From: Chromera velia | Taxonomy: Eukaryota; Sar; Chromeraceae | DNA length: 42,335 nt | NCBI GenBank assembly: GCA_018398765.1 | Contig: JAHBMJ010000617.1 | Coordinates: forward strand, 1-42,335 | Direction of reading: 5' to 3' | Shown: positions 13,004 through 21,889 of the stretch, piece by piece | Layout: each line of letters begins with the position of its first letter | Numbering within the stretch: the first letter of the stretch is position 1 | Translations under genes and position numbers: made by a program | The notes under the pieces: generated by a model | The model's database searches: none | Told to the model about the DNA's origin: nothing | The model's input: only the letters and a program-made list of their open reading frames with translations

Positions 13004-13508
13004 AGCTCCTACAAAAAAATATAGAAATCGTTGGGAAATCTGTGGGAAATTGATGGGAAATCTTAGGGAAATCCTAGTAAAATCCAAGGGAAAATTCCCC
13101 CCCTGGGAAATCCTAGGGAAATCTATGAAAAATTGATGGGAAATCTCCCATGGGAAATCTGCTTCAGATTTTCATTTTTATGGGAAATTGGCCAGATTTC
13201 CATAAATTTCTTAAATCATGGAAATTGATCCAAGGGAAATTTATGGAAATGATTGTAAAGATTGTAAGGATTTCTATAGGATTTCCATATATTTCCCATC
13301 AGATTTCCATAATTATGGGAAATTTATGGAAATCTGGCTGATTTCCCATAAAAATAGAAATCTGAGGCAGATTTCCCATGGGAGGTGTCCCATCAATTTT
13401 TCATGGATTTCCCTAGGATTTCCCTTGGATTTCACTAGAATTTCCCTAAGATTTCCTATCAATTTCTCACAGATTTCCCAACGACTTCCATATTTTTTTG
13501 TAGGGGCT
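13004..13508. mobile_element. Foldback element of about 505 bp built from TGGGAAATC units
   Basis: The two halves are long imperfect reverse complements. The left arm starts at about 13004 (AGCTCCTACAAAAAAATA) and the right arm ends at about 13508 with the matching TATTTTTTTGTAGGGGCT; arms of about 230 bp run almost to the centre near 13250. The left arm has an extra G/C-tract insertion near 13095. Within each arm a GGGAAATC-like motif recurs every 10-20 bp. TA dinucleotides flank both ends. No coding capacity. The RNA or single strand would form one very long hairpin. Confidence 0.8.
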
Positions 13509-13580
13509 AATAATTTTATTATAGTAAAATATCATGAGGGTCGTTATTCACAGTACCACTGGTCCACTGCATAGGAGTAC

Positions 13581-14662
13581 TAGACAACCTCCCTGAACCT
13601 AAGTACCACTTAAACAAATCTAATCAAGATGATCTCTATCTCCAGCATCGTTTTTCAACTTTCAAGAGACTGTCTACGCCTGCGGCGTAGATAGTCAAGA
13701 CACTGTCCATATATGCGGCTTTCTAGGCGGCTTTGGCTTTCAAGACACCATAAATGGTCTACGCCTACGGCGCAGACTTTCAAGCTTCAGGATTGCCAAT
13801 TTTTTTGGCGGTAGACAAGCTTCATTACCGGTAACCGGTAATTACTGGCAGAGTTTGCTGGCAGTTGGCAAAGACTTGGCAGAATTCTAACAGTCACTAA
13901 CACTTTTCAATAACCTAAGTCCTAGGTTATAGGTCAGCCTCCAGCCTCTGCTAGTGTTCGGTCCCCTCAGGCACCGGTCGCTCCGGCTTTTTTTTACAGC
14001 CGTGGTGCAGCAGCCGCATCCGCCCCTTCCTCTTTCCGTCCGAGACCACGCAGCCCTAGACCGAGCCGCACCACGGGGAGAGCTCGAGAAGGCAATGTTC
14101 TTTTTGCTCCTCCCCCCTCAGCAAACTGGGCAGGGGCTGCGTAAGTACAGAGCCGCAGGCTTACCATCTCCTTGTTTTTCAGAAAGAAGTAGACTTTTTC
14201 CATCTTTTACTTTGATCGCTCTCTAACGATGGTCAAGGCCTGATATACAGAGAAGCAGAACAGTGAGAGATGAAGCAAAGTCAAAAAAGAGAGTAGTTGT
14301 TAGACAGACGCTGTCATAGAGCTGTTAGAACTTTTTGCCACTTATAGGGGTGAAGCAGTTAAAAATTTATATTTTTTAAATATTTTTTTATTTTTTTTTT
14401 GTGTGTGAATAGGCTTTTCAAATGCCAATAAACACTTAAAAACATGTTTTTGAAGGTTGGCGCCGCAGGCGAAATTTTTTTTTTGAGACCCTAATTATTA
14501 TTTTTTTTGTCGGTAAAAGGAAGGCAGACTGAGGCCATTACCGGTTATCGGCAATTGCCGGTAGACTAGACCTGTTACCGACCAGAAAAACAACCCTGTT
14601 AAGCTTATCTAAAAATGCAGCATAAACTTTTAAGTGGTAGTTAGGTTCAGGGAGGTCTACTA
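13581..14662. mobile_element. Putative non-autonomous DNA transposon with 34-bp TIRs (about 1.08 kb)
   Basis: The end sequences 13581-13614 and 14629-14662 are inverted repeats with 30 of 34 matches; the shared core is ACCTCCCTGAACCTAA. The interior has no plausible gene. It contains two near-palindromes around GTCTACGCC(T/A) at about 13670-13690 and 13757-13780, and two ACCGGTAA-type palindromic clusters (about 13830 and 14535). The ATG-initiated frame at 13954-14226 inside it is short and unrecognisable. No transposase is present, so it would depend on one elsewhere. Confidence 0.65.
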
Positions 14663-15487
14663 GGTGGACTTTAGATTGTCACAAACTAGGTCACAAATTG
14701 TCTTTCACAAAAAGTTTCATATGTTTGTCTTCTAAAAAATAAAAAAAAAACTAAAAGTTTTTTCACTTGTTTAGTTTTTTTTTTTTTGGAGTGCATGCTC
14801 TATAGAAAGGCAGTTAAAGCCGGTAAGCACACCACTTAGGCTCTGGTTAACTGCAGGATATAATATGCAAGTTCTGTTCACATTCATTCGCCTAGATCGA
14901 GTGAGAAGGGCATTTAAAAGCGCTTGCAACATGATGCCAACATCAGGGCAGCCCATGACATCCAGTGTTGAGCCTAGTATTGAGCAGCACCATTTGATGA
15001 TGATTATTAGGATGAGTGCAGGTTACTGAGGTTAAATCGGAATAAATCCTAGGCCCAGCGATACCAGATTCCATGTCATGCATGCACTAACAAGGCTTTG
15101 ATCGAGCCTAGGATCGAGTACAACTTAGAGCACATTATATTATTAAATATTCATTGGTAGGGGGGGGGGGGNNNNNNNNNNNNNNNNNNNNNNNNNNNNN
15201 NNNNNNNNNNNNNNAGGGGGGGGTTGTAGGGAGGGGTATAGTGAGGAATCACTGAGGATATTAACTTACAACCGTGTATAATATTAAAGATATTTATGTT
15301 ATATAACTATATAGGCCTAGAAAATAAACTAATTCAGTGTTTAGTGTGTCACACTGGATGTGGCAATATGACATCTTTTGCTAAACAGCCCAAACGTCTA
15401 GAAATGGGCACATGTATAATACATCATACATATTTCATTTACCGAATATATGAAACATTAAAACTATTTAAAAATTAAAATGGGTAC
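14663..15487. other. AT-rich spacer containing an assembly gap
   Basis: No gene seen. Positions 15172-15214 are 43 Ns with G-runs on both sides, so the gap probably reflects a poly-G tract or collapsed repeat that sequencing could not cross. The rest is AT-rich and ends at the retrotransposon insertion point. Confidence 0.7.
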
Positions 15488-15852
15488 TGTCACGCTCTTA
15501 GGAACTAAAGTGAGGACTTAACATACGACTTAACTTATCGAGCTTAACATACGTGAAGGAATCTATCCATCAGATTTCCTTGTTCCTTTCGTATTATTTT
15601 GTTTCAATCTTAATCAATCTTATTCTTTCTATGCATTGACTTGCATGTATGCATGCTTCTGTATTTCCAAATTAATTCTTTTTCCATGAAACCTCAGGGC
15701 GTGGGTGACGCCGTAGCGGATGGCCTGATGTCGGACCCTTATGCCCGCGCTTTCTCAAGCACCGGCTCTACTGATTGCCCGGCGCTGCCCTTTCCCCCGC
15801 CAGTTCGATTTGTGCACACGGTGAACTAACTTCGGTGGAGCTTGCCGTAACA
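15488..15852 (-). repeat. 3' LTR of the Ty3/gypsy element
   Basis: Same length and termini as the other copy. Most C-to-T or G-to-A differences at CpG sites between the LTRs are in this copy, so it has decayed slightly more. The GC content changes inside it: AT-rich near the low-coordinate end, GC-rich in the last 170 bases. Confidence 0.97.
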
Positions 15853-15864
15853 CATCCCCCCTTC
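15853..15864 (-). other. Polypurine tract of the retrotransposon
   Basis: On the minus strand GAAGGGGGGATG directly abuts the first base (TGTTAC) of the 3' LTR, the expected position for the plus-strand primer of reverse transcription. Confidence 0.75.
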
Positions 15865-15921
15865 AAAACTGACACGTCCCGGGTTAGCCCAAAGGTTCGG
15901 TACTGTTGCGAGATGCCTTTC

Positions 15922-17730
15922 TCAAAATCTAACTTTCACTCCTTCTGTTTCTTCCCTTTCTTTCCTATCTTCTGTTTCCTTCCCACTGGCACGCAGCGTC
16001 CTGCGTTTGTCTTTTTCAAAATCGGCCACTAGTTTTGGAGCCCCTGTATCCTTTGCTGCCAACCAGGCAAAGGAACCGTCGTTATAGAAGACTCGGTGCT
16101 CGGTCTCCCCCTCTGTTTCTCTTGACGCCTGAATGCGAACTGGAACCACCCGGTGACTGACGCGTTGCTTGCGTGTGCCGGAGCGCTGGGACGCAGTAGG
16201 CAGAAACTCATCCCTTCTCGGAGGGCTGTCACGTTGAAACTCTTCTTCCGAAACTTCCCCCAGCTCGGCAAGAATTTCGTTCGCTGCCCTGTCCGAGTCT
16301 GAGTCGGCATCTTCGCTCGACTGACTCGAAATCTCACTCAGTCCTTCTACAGGACCTTTTCTGTTTTCTGTTGCAAAGGGCTGCTGTGGAGCCTCTGCCT
16401 CTCTCTCACCTTTTGCATTGTCAGTAGACGACTGAGAATCCTTTCTCTCTGTCGCTCCTTCTGCATCTGCTGCAGGGCTACGACTATTTGTTTGCCTCCT
16501 CTGACCTTGAGTCTGTCTGACTCGGAACCTTCGCAAACGAGAAAGATGAATCACTTCTCTCTTTCCTCCCTCCTGCGGTCGAACCACATAATGCATGGGA
16601 CGCTCCGGCACTTGCCCCACAACAATAAATGGTCCCCTCCATACCGTCTGGAGTTTGTTTCTCTTCAACCTTTCAATCCTCATGAGGACCAACTCACCCA
16701 CTGAGAAAGCAAACTCCCTCACCGGTGGTTTTCTCTTTTCCGTCCGTTGCTGACTCTTCTGGATGCTCTGTCCGATTTTCTTCTATGTCTCCTCCATCTC
16801 CTTCTTCAAGAATTCAAGCCAGTCGGCAACGTCGGTTGCTGGCACATCTGCAAATGCATTTACAGGGAGAAGAGAGTGAGGCGGTATCATACCAAACATA
16901 AGTTCATAGGGAGTATGACTGGTGATGTCGTGCACAGATGTGTTGTATGCCCATGCATACTGTCTGCACACTGCCGCCCACTTCTCTGGATTCTTCTCCA
17001 GACACTTGGCTAACATGTTCACGAGTGTCTGGTTGAATCGTTCAGTCAGACCGTTCCCTTGAGGATGATAGGCAGTCGTTCGAATCCGCTCAACTCCTAA
17101 GAGTCGAGACAGTGTGGAAACGATCTCTGCACAGAAGTTCGTGCCTCGGTCTGAAAGAAGAAAACGAGGGAAGCCGTGATCTAGAAACACAAAGTCAAGA
17201 AGTAGACGTGCAATTGTCGTTGCTGACATCTCCACGAGAGGGAAGACGTGCGCCCACTTGGTGTAGTGATCGGTGACGACAAGTATATACTTGTACCCGC
17301 CTGGAGCCGTTCGAAACAGACCCACGATGTCCATTCCATAAAGCTCCCTCAGCCCCGAAACAGGAATGGAGGTCACCCCCGGATCGGTGCCTCTTGCTGG
17401 TGTTCGCCTCTGGCAAGGCCCACAAGTCTCACACCAGTCCTTCATGTCGTTTGCCATGGAGGGCCACCAGAAGCTCTCCTTCACTCGATGCAAAGTGCGA
17501 CGAGTGCGGAGGTGCCCAAACAAAGCGTAATCATGGTTGGACGCAATCACGCAATCCCTCAGAGCTGCAGGTACTACGAGCTGCTCCCTGTCCCCTTCCA
17601 TACAGTACAGGATTCCGTTCTCTGTGCGAAAACGATCTGCAGATACCAGGATGGTTCTGGACATACGGTTGCTCTGAGACAATTCTTCTGTTTTCAAGTA
17701 TCTGATGCGTGGACCTGTGTATGCATCACC
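15922..17730 (-). pseudogene. Ty3/gypsy integrase region (degenerate)
   Basis: The integrase is recognisable throughout: an HHCC zinc-binding domain (HDYALFGH ... CETCGPC), the DDE core with D in YGMDIVG, D in LLSDRGTNF and E in NGLTERFNQ, and a GPY/F module (TVWRGPFIVVG). A single TAG at 16783-16785 separates the core from the GPY/F part. The C-terminal ~150 residues are acidic/Ser-rich, then end in a block (about 16120-16010) with the pattern of a small chromo- or Tudor-like domain (V-Y-DGS-aromatic ... LV-x-FE). Frame and catalytic residues are otherwise intact, so the enzyme decayed late. Confidence 0.93.
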
Positions 17731-18375
17731 TCCTGAATGCTTCTTCAAACCCTCAAGAAAACCCTCTCCCTGCTTAGAAAGCTCTCTCTCCTCCTGCACA
17801 TTTCCTTTTCTATCTCCTCTGTGATCGGTCTCTTCGGTTTTGTTTGTGTCCACTGGCTCTACCGGAGTAGCAGGCACCGTCCCATCCGCTTTGCAGGGAG
17901 CGGTAGAAGAGTTGCGTACCTTCTGCCTCAAGCGACTGAGTACATCTGCCTCAGAGTGCAGCCTGCCAGGGACATGCTGAATGTTGAGGTCATGATCAGC
18001 CAACTCAGTGGCCCACCTCTGCAGCTTTGCATTGTTGAGCTTCTTGTCTTTCCAGGCCAAAAGGGCCTTGTGGTCCGTCTGCAGGGTGTTTCTCTTACCG
18101 AGAAGATAGTGCCTCCACTTGTGGAGACAGTGTATGACCCCGAGTCCCTCCTTCTCTGAGATGCCCCATTTCCTCTCCGTCGTAGTCAAGGTCTTCGAAC
18201 AGAATTCGATCACCCTTTCTATCTCATCTATTTTCTACTTCAAGACTCCTCCCACTGCCTCATCCCTTGTGTCCACCTTCACGATGAAAGGTTCGAGCAC
18301 TCGCGGATGAGCAAGGCAAGGTGCCTTGCAGAGTCGATTGTGTAAGGTATCAAAAGCGGCCTGTGCCTCTTCTGT
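17731..18375 (-). pseudogene. Ty3/gypsy RNase H region (degenerate)
   Basis: Continues in frame from RT. Motifs seen include the first acidic residue in IVKVDTRDEA, the glutamate in SEKEGLGVIH and the aspartate in LQTDHKALL, followed by the usual HVPGRLHSEADVLSR end. An in-frame TAG at 18235-18237 falls where the family normally has a polar residue after GAVL. After about 17930 the sequence is a Glu/Lys/Thr-rich tether to integrase. Confidence 0.9.
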
Positions 18376-19600
18376 CTACCTGAATGGAATCTGTTTCTTT
18401 TCTTCTCCTTCTGCTGTTTTGAGGAGGGTGGAGAGGGGAAAAGCAATCTCGCTGAATTGTTCGATGAACTGTCGATACCACCCGACCAGTCCTAAAAAGG
18501 AACGCACCTCTGCTCTCTCCCGTAGAGGTTCCATATTTCTGAGCGCCTCCAACTTTGCCAGGTCTGGTCTGATCCCATCTGCAGACAAGAAAAAACCCAG
18601 ATACTTTACCTCTGACAGAACAAACTGCGCCTTCTCCACCTTTAGTTTGAGACCGCACTTCTGCACTTGGTCTAAGAGGGTCCGAAGATCCTCCAGATGC
18701 GAGTCGAAGTCTTTTAAGAATATGATCAGGTCGTTGATGTACACGAGCGCAAGCTCACGGGGAAGCCCTGACAGCACCAGTTGCATGGCTCGCTGAAATG
18801 TTGCTGGCGCATTGATTAGTCCTTGAGCCATGACTTTGAACTGATACAGCCTGAATGGTGTGACGAATGTTGTCTTTTCTTTGTCTTGTTCTCTCATCCC
18901 GATCTGCTAGAATCCTGAAGACACGTCCAAGACAGTGAAAACTGAAGCCCCCTCCACCAGGTGGACTACCTCGTCGATGCGAGGCATTGGGAACCCGTCT
19001 TTCTGCGTGGCTGCATTCAGCTTCCGAAAGTCGAGACAAAAGCGGATTGTTCCATCGGGCTTAAGGACTAATACCACCGGAGTCGCCCATGCAGAGGACG
19101 AGGGTTCAATCAGCCCTGCTTCCTCTATCTGCTTCAATTCCTCCCTCAGCATCTCTCTCTGGCTGTAGGCGACTCTGTCATGGTACCACCGAATAGGTAG
19201 TCCCGTCGTGTGCACTTCGTGCACGATCTCTTTTCTATCTACCTGCAACCTTCCCAAATCAAAGCGATACTGAGACCAAGCATCAGGGAACAAATCAATT
19301 ACCTCTGTGAGTCGTTTTTGTTGTTCTGAAGAGAGATGATCAATCTTGGCTCTTTTGGAGACTTGGGGCAAGGACCTGCCTTCAGGTCCTCCCGTCACCT
19401 TTTCCCTCTTTCTCTCTGCCCGTTCCCTTTCCATTTCTGCCGATGTCCGTTTGTTTAAGCTCTGAAAGCTCGGTGAGCTCGATGAGCTCTTGATCGCACA
19501 TACAGCTTGGAGGAATCTCCAAGCTGCTCTCTGAACATACTTGTTGCCCGGCATCTCATCCTTCATCCTCTTCTATTGTTCGTTCATTTCTTCATACTTC
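18376..19600 (-). pseudogene. Ty3/gypsy reverse transcriptase region (degenerate)
   Basis: The canonical gypsy RT order is readable: AGLIEPSSSAWATPVVLVLK, FCLDFRKLNAATQKDGFPMP, VFTVLDVSSGF, FVTPFRLYQFKVMAQGLINAP, then the catalytic box and KVKYLGFF-like and FLGLVGWYRQFI motifs. The catalytic box reads YIND where YxDD is required, a G-to-A change that removes one metal-binding aspartate. In-frame TAGs lie at 19573-19575 (linker), 18907-18909 (inside the SGF-x-QI motif) and 18376-18378 (start of the RNase H connection). Confidence 0.95.
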
Positions 19601-20452
19601 TTTTCGAGTTCGCTTTGTCGACCTGTATGTCATACATCCGCTCAGAGAGCCGCCACTGCTTGTTCTCTCGAATTCTTGACGGAGATTGCCTTGGCTATCT
19701 CCTAGGTTATCTCCTGTCCGGCTCCCAGGGTGCATTCTTCCTCCCCAAAGTTGGAAACTCTCATCTTCACAACTCCTCCTCCTTCTACCTTCAGCATTTG
19801 ATCAGGGATGGCCAGCTGGAATTTCCCATTCTCCTGCTGCCATTTCTTTTCGATGTGGATTTCTGCCCCTGACTCAAACCCACTCACTGAACAAACGATT
19901 TCTACCTCCGCTCGCTTAGGCGGGATAGAGGAACGCTACACAATAGAGACAGGCTGCTGCTGAAGTGAGATTGTGGAAGGGAGAGGGAAGACTGGAAAGT
20001 GCGAGTAGATCATTCTGTTGTTCTTCAGGTCGAACGTGACATCCTTCTTGTTGGACAGGAAATCCAAGCCCAACAGAAGCTCGATGTCGCTCCCCCGAGT
20101 GACGAGAACGTCCCACGGGAGTGCAGGAAGAGTTGATTGGGGATGGGAGAGGAAAAGTGTCGTCTCCTCCACCACCTCCACATTGGCTCCTCCATACGCC
20201 GTCAAGTCAAATTTCGTCTCCCGAATTTCATACCCACATTTTCGTATAAACGCCTCACTGCTCAATCCGAGACCTGCACATATATCAAGACGTCATTGAC
20301 ATTTCCACTGATACACATTTGAGTGATGCACTGCCCTGTATTATGAATCGCACTCACAGGACAGGATTCACTGCTGGCCATTGCCGGCAGGTCATGTGTC
20401 TTCTCTTCACTCTCGACTGAAGACCCGGAAGGATGGACAGGACGTGGGGCCT
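19601..20452 (-). pseudogene. Ty3/gypsy retropepsin-like protease and linker (degenerate)
   Basis: A retropepsin fold is suggested by the stretch CITQMCISGNV before the active site and by the LLLGLDFLSN motif after it. The frame changes exactly at the active site (about 20275-20285), where a small deletion leaves no DTG/DSG triad. Two in-frame TAGs (19936-19938, 19702-19704) and another frame change near 19625 follow. A coiled-coil-like linker leads into RT. Confidence 0.85.
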
Positions 20453-21448
20453 TCAGCCATACCTGCTCCTCCTGTTTGACAAGCCCCCTCTGTTCTTATA
20501 GAAGCCCTGGCACATTCTCCAACCCTCTGCCCGAGGATCTGTGCACTCAGCTACGAAGTGAGGGCCGTTGCAGACCCGATACTTCACTCCGTCAGATGAG
20601 CCGCCTCCGCTACCCCCATTCTGCCCTCCATTCTGCTGCCTGTTTCCCTGCCAGTGGCCTCCCCTGTTGCTGTTCCCCCGGCCTCTGCCTCCTCCGTTGC
20701 CCCAATGGCTGTTTGATCTGTCAACCTGAGACTGGAGAGCTGTGACTTGGCCTTGAAGCTGTAAGAGAACACGGGTGAGGTCAGGGTATGCTCCTGCGTT
20801 GACAGCAGCAATAGGAGGGATTGGGGTCGGTTTGTTCGGCTGAAGGACTGTAGAAGGAATCCCGTATGCATTCACAGGGTTCGTGGATGCATACTTTGGG
20901 TTGTTCAGCTCGTAGTAGTGCTGGGCCGTTTTTGAGAGTTCAGTAAAATCCGAGATGTCCTCCTTTTTCATGAGCTCTTCATTCACTTCCTCCGGAAGAA
21001 TCGCCATGAAAAGTGGGATCATTTCTTCCTTGTCTGCCAGTGGTCGAACGACCCTGTACTGGGACACGAAGGCTTGCTAGAAATTCTCCCAGTCCGTGTA
21101 ATGGTGAGGGCGTGGCCGTGCGATGGTCTTCCACGCCGCCAAACGTTCGACTTCCTTTGGACCCTGGCTCTCGAGGAAAGCATCCTCGAGTTCTCTTCTC
21201 GTCTTCACAGTTCTTATTGCCTTGAGATCCAGCCACCAGCGCAAAGCTTCTCCTGAGAGATGACGACCAAAGTATCCGATGGTCGTTGTATCATCAAGAT
21301 TCAGAACCGTTCCCCCAGTCTGTTCCATAAAGTTCTAAATCCAGACAGCCGGATCATCACCTTCAAGTGCCTTCGGGTGCACTTTCGGCTTGTATACTGC
21401 ACAGCAAGGCTGAAGCTTCTTTGTGTTCTCCAGCTTACTGAAGTCCAT
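20453..21448 (-). pseudogene. Ty3/gypsy gag (degenerate)
   Basis: The probable ATG is at 21448, 76 nt inside the 5' LTR. The retrotransposon-gag signature is clear: GYFGRHLSGEALRWWLDL, then a helical region and EEVNEEL. The C-terminal part is Gly/Asn/Arg-rich with a nucleic-acid-binding knuckle reduced to VCNGPHFVAEC, in which the first cysteine of the expected C-x2-C pair is Tyr. TAG stops occur at 21335-21337 and 21077-21079. The frame changes in a G-run near 20485, after which another frame continues towards protease. Confidence 0.92.
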
Positions 21449-21507
21449 CTTTCAATACATGCAGAGACGGATGACTGTTGTTTACTCAAAGGTCCCCGAG
21501 AAGCAGA

Positions 21508-21522
21508 GAGCTCTAGCTACCA
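21508..21522 (-). other. Probable tRNA primer-binding site
   Basis: Two bases inside the 5' LTR the minus strand reads TGGTAGC followed by TAGAGC. TGGTA at this position is typical of elements primed by initiator methionine tRNA, whose 3' end is ...TACCA. The match beyond seven or eight bases is imperfect, in line with decay. Confidence 0.55.
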
Positions 21523-21524
21523 CT

Positions 21525-21889
21525 TGTCACGCTCTTAGGAACTAAAGTGAGGACTTGACATATGACTTAACTTATCGAGCTTAACGTACGTGGAGGAATC
21601 TGTCCATTAGATTTCCTTGTTCCTTTCGTATTGTTTTGTTTCAATCTTAATCAATCTTATTCTTTCTATGCATTAACTTGCATGCATGCATGCTTCCGTA
21701 TTTCCAAATTAATTCTTTTTCCATGAAACCTCAGGGCGTGGGTGACGCCGTAGCGGACGGCCTGACGTCGGACCCTTGTGCCCGCGCTTTCTCAAGCACC
21801 GGCTCTACTGATTGCCCGGCGCTGCCGCTTCACCCGCTAGTTCGATTTGTGCGCACGGTGAACTAACTTCGGTGGAGCTTGCCGTAACA
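21525..21889 (-). repeat. 5' LTR of the Ty3/gypsy element
   Basis: It aligns without gaps to the 3' LTR over 365 bp with 18 substitutions (16 transitions, 2 transversions). The element's promoter is expected here, but I cannot point to a TATA box with confidence. Confidence 0.97.

Larger units (their letters stand above)
15488..21889 (-). mobile_element. Ty3/gypsy LTR retrotransposon, full length but inactivated
   Basis: Two 365-bp LTRs in direct orientation (15488-15852 and 21525-21889) bound the element. They begin TG and end CA and are flanked by a near-perfect 5-bp target duplication (GGTAC at 15483-15487, GGCAC at 21890-21894). Internal order on the minus strand is gag, protease, reverse transcriptase, RNase H, integrase, which defines the Ty3/gypsy group. 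The LTRs differ at 18 of 365 sites, 16 of them transitions, so the insertion is not recent. Nine in-frame TAG codons, at least two frameshifts, a damaged protease active site and loss of one catalytic aspartate in RT show it cannot move by itself. Confidence 0.96.

Noticed and set aside
13954-14226. 90-codon plus-strand frame inside the 1.08 kb TIR element
   Set aside because: Short, without homology to any transposase and without codon-use support.
15922-21448. Genome-wide UAG reassignment as the main explanation for the TAG codons
   Set aside because: The ankyrin-like gene, and probably the kinase gene, end naturally in TAG, and the element is damaged in other ways (frameshifts, YIND). Kept only as an alternative in the findings.
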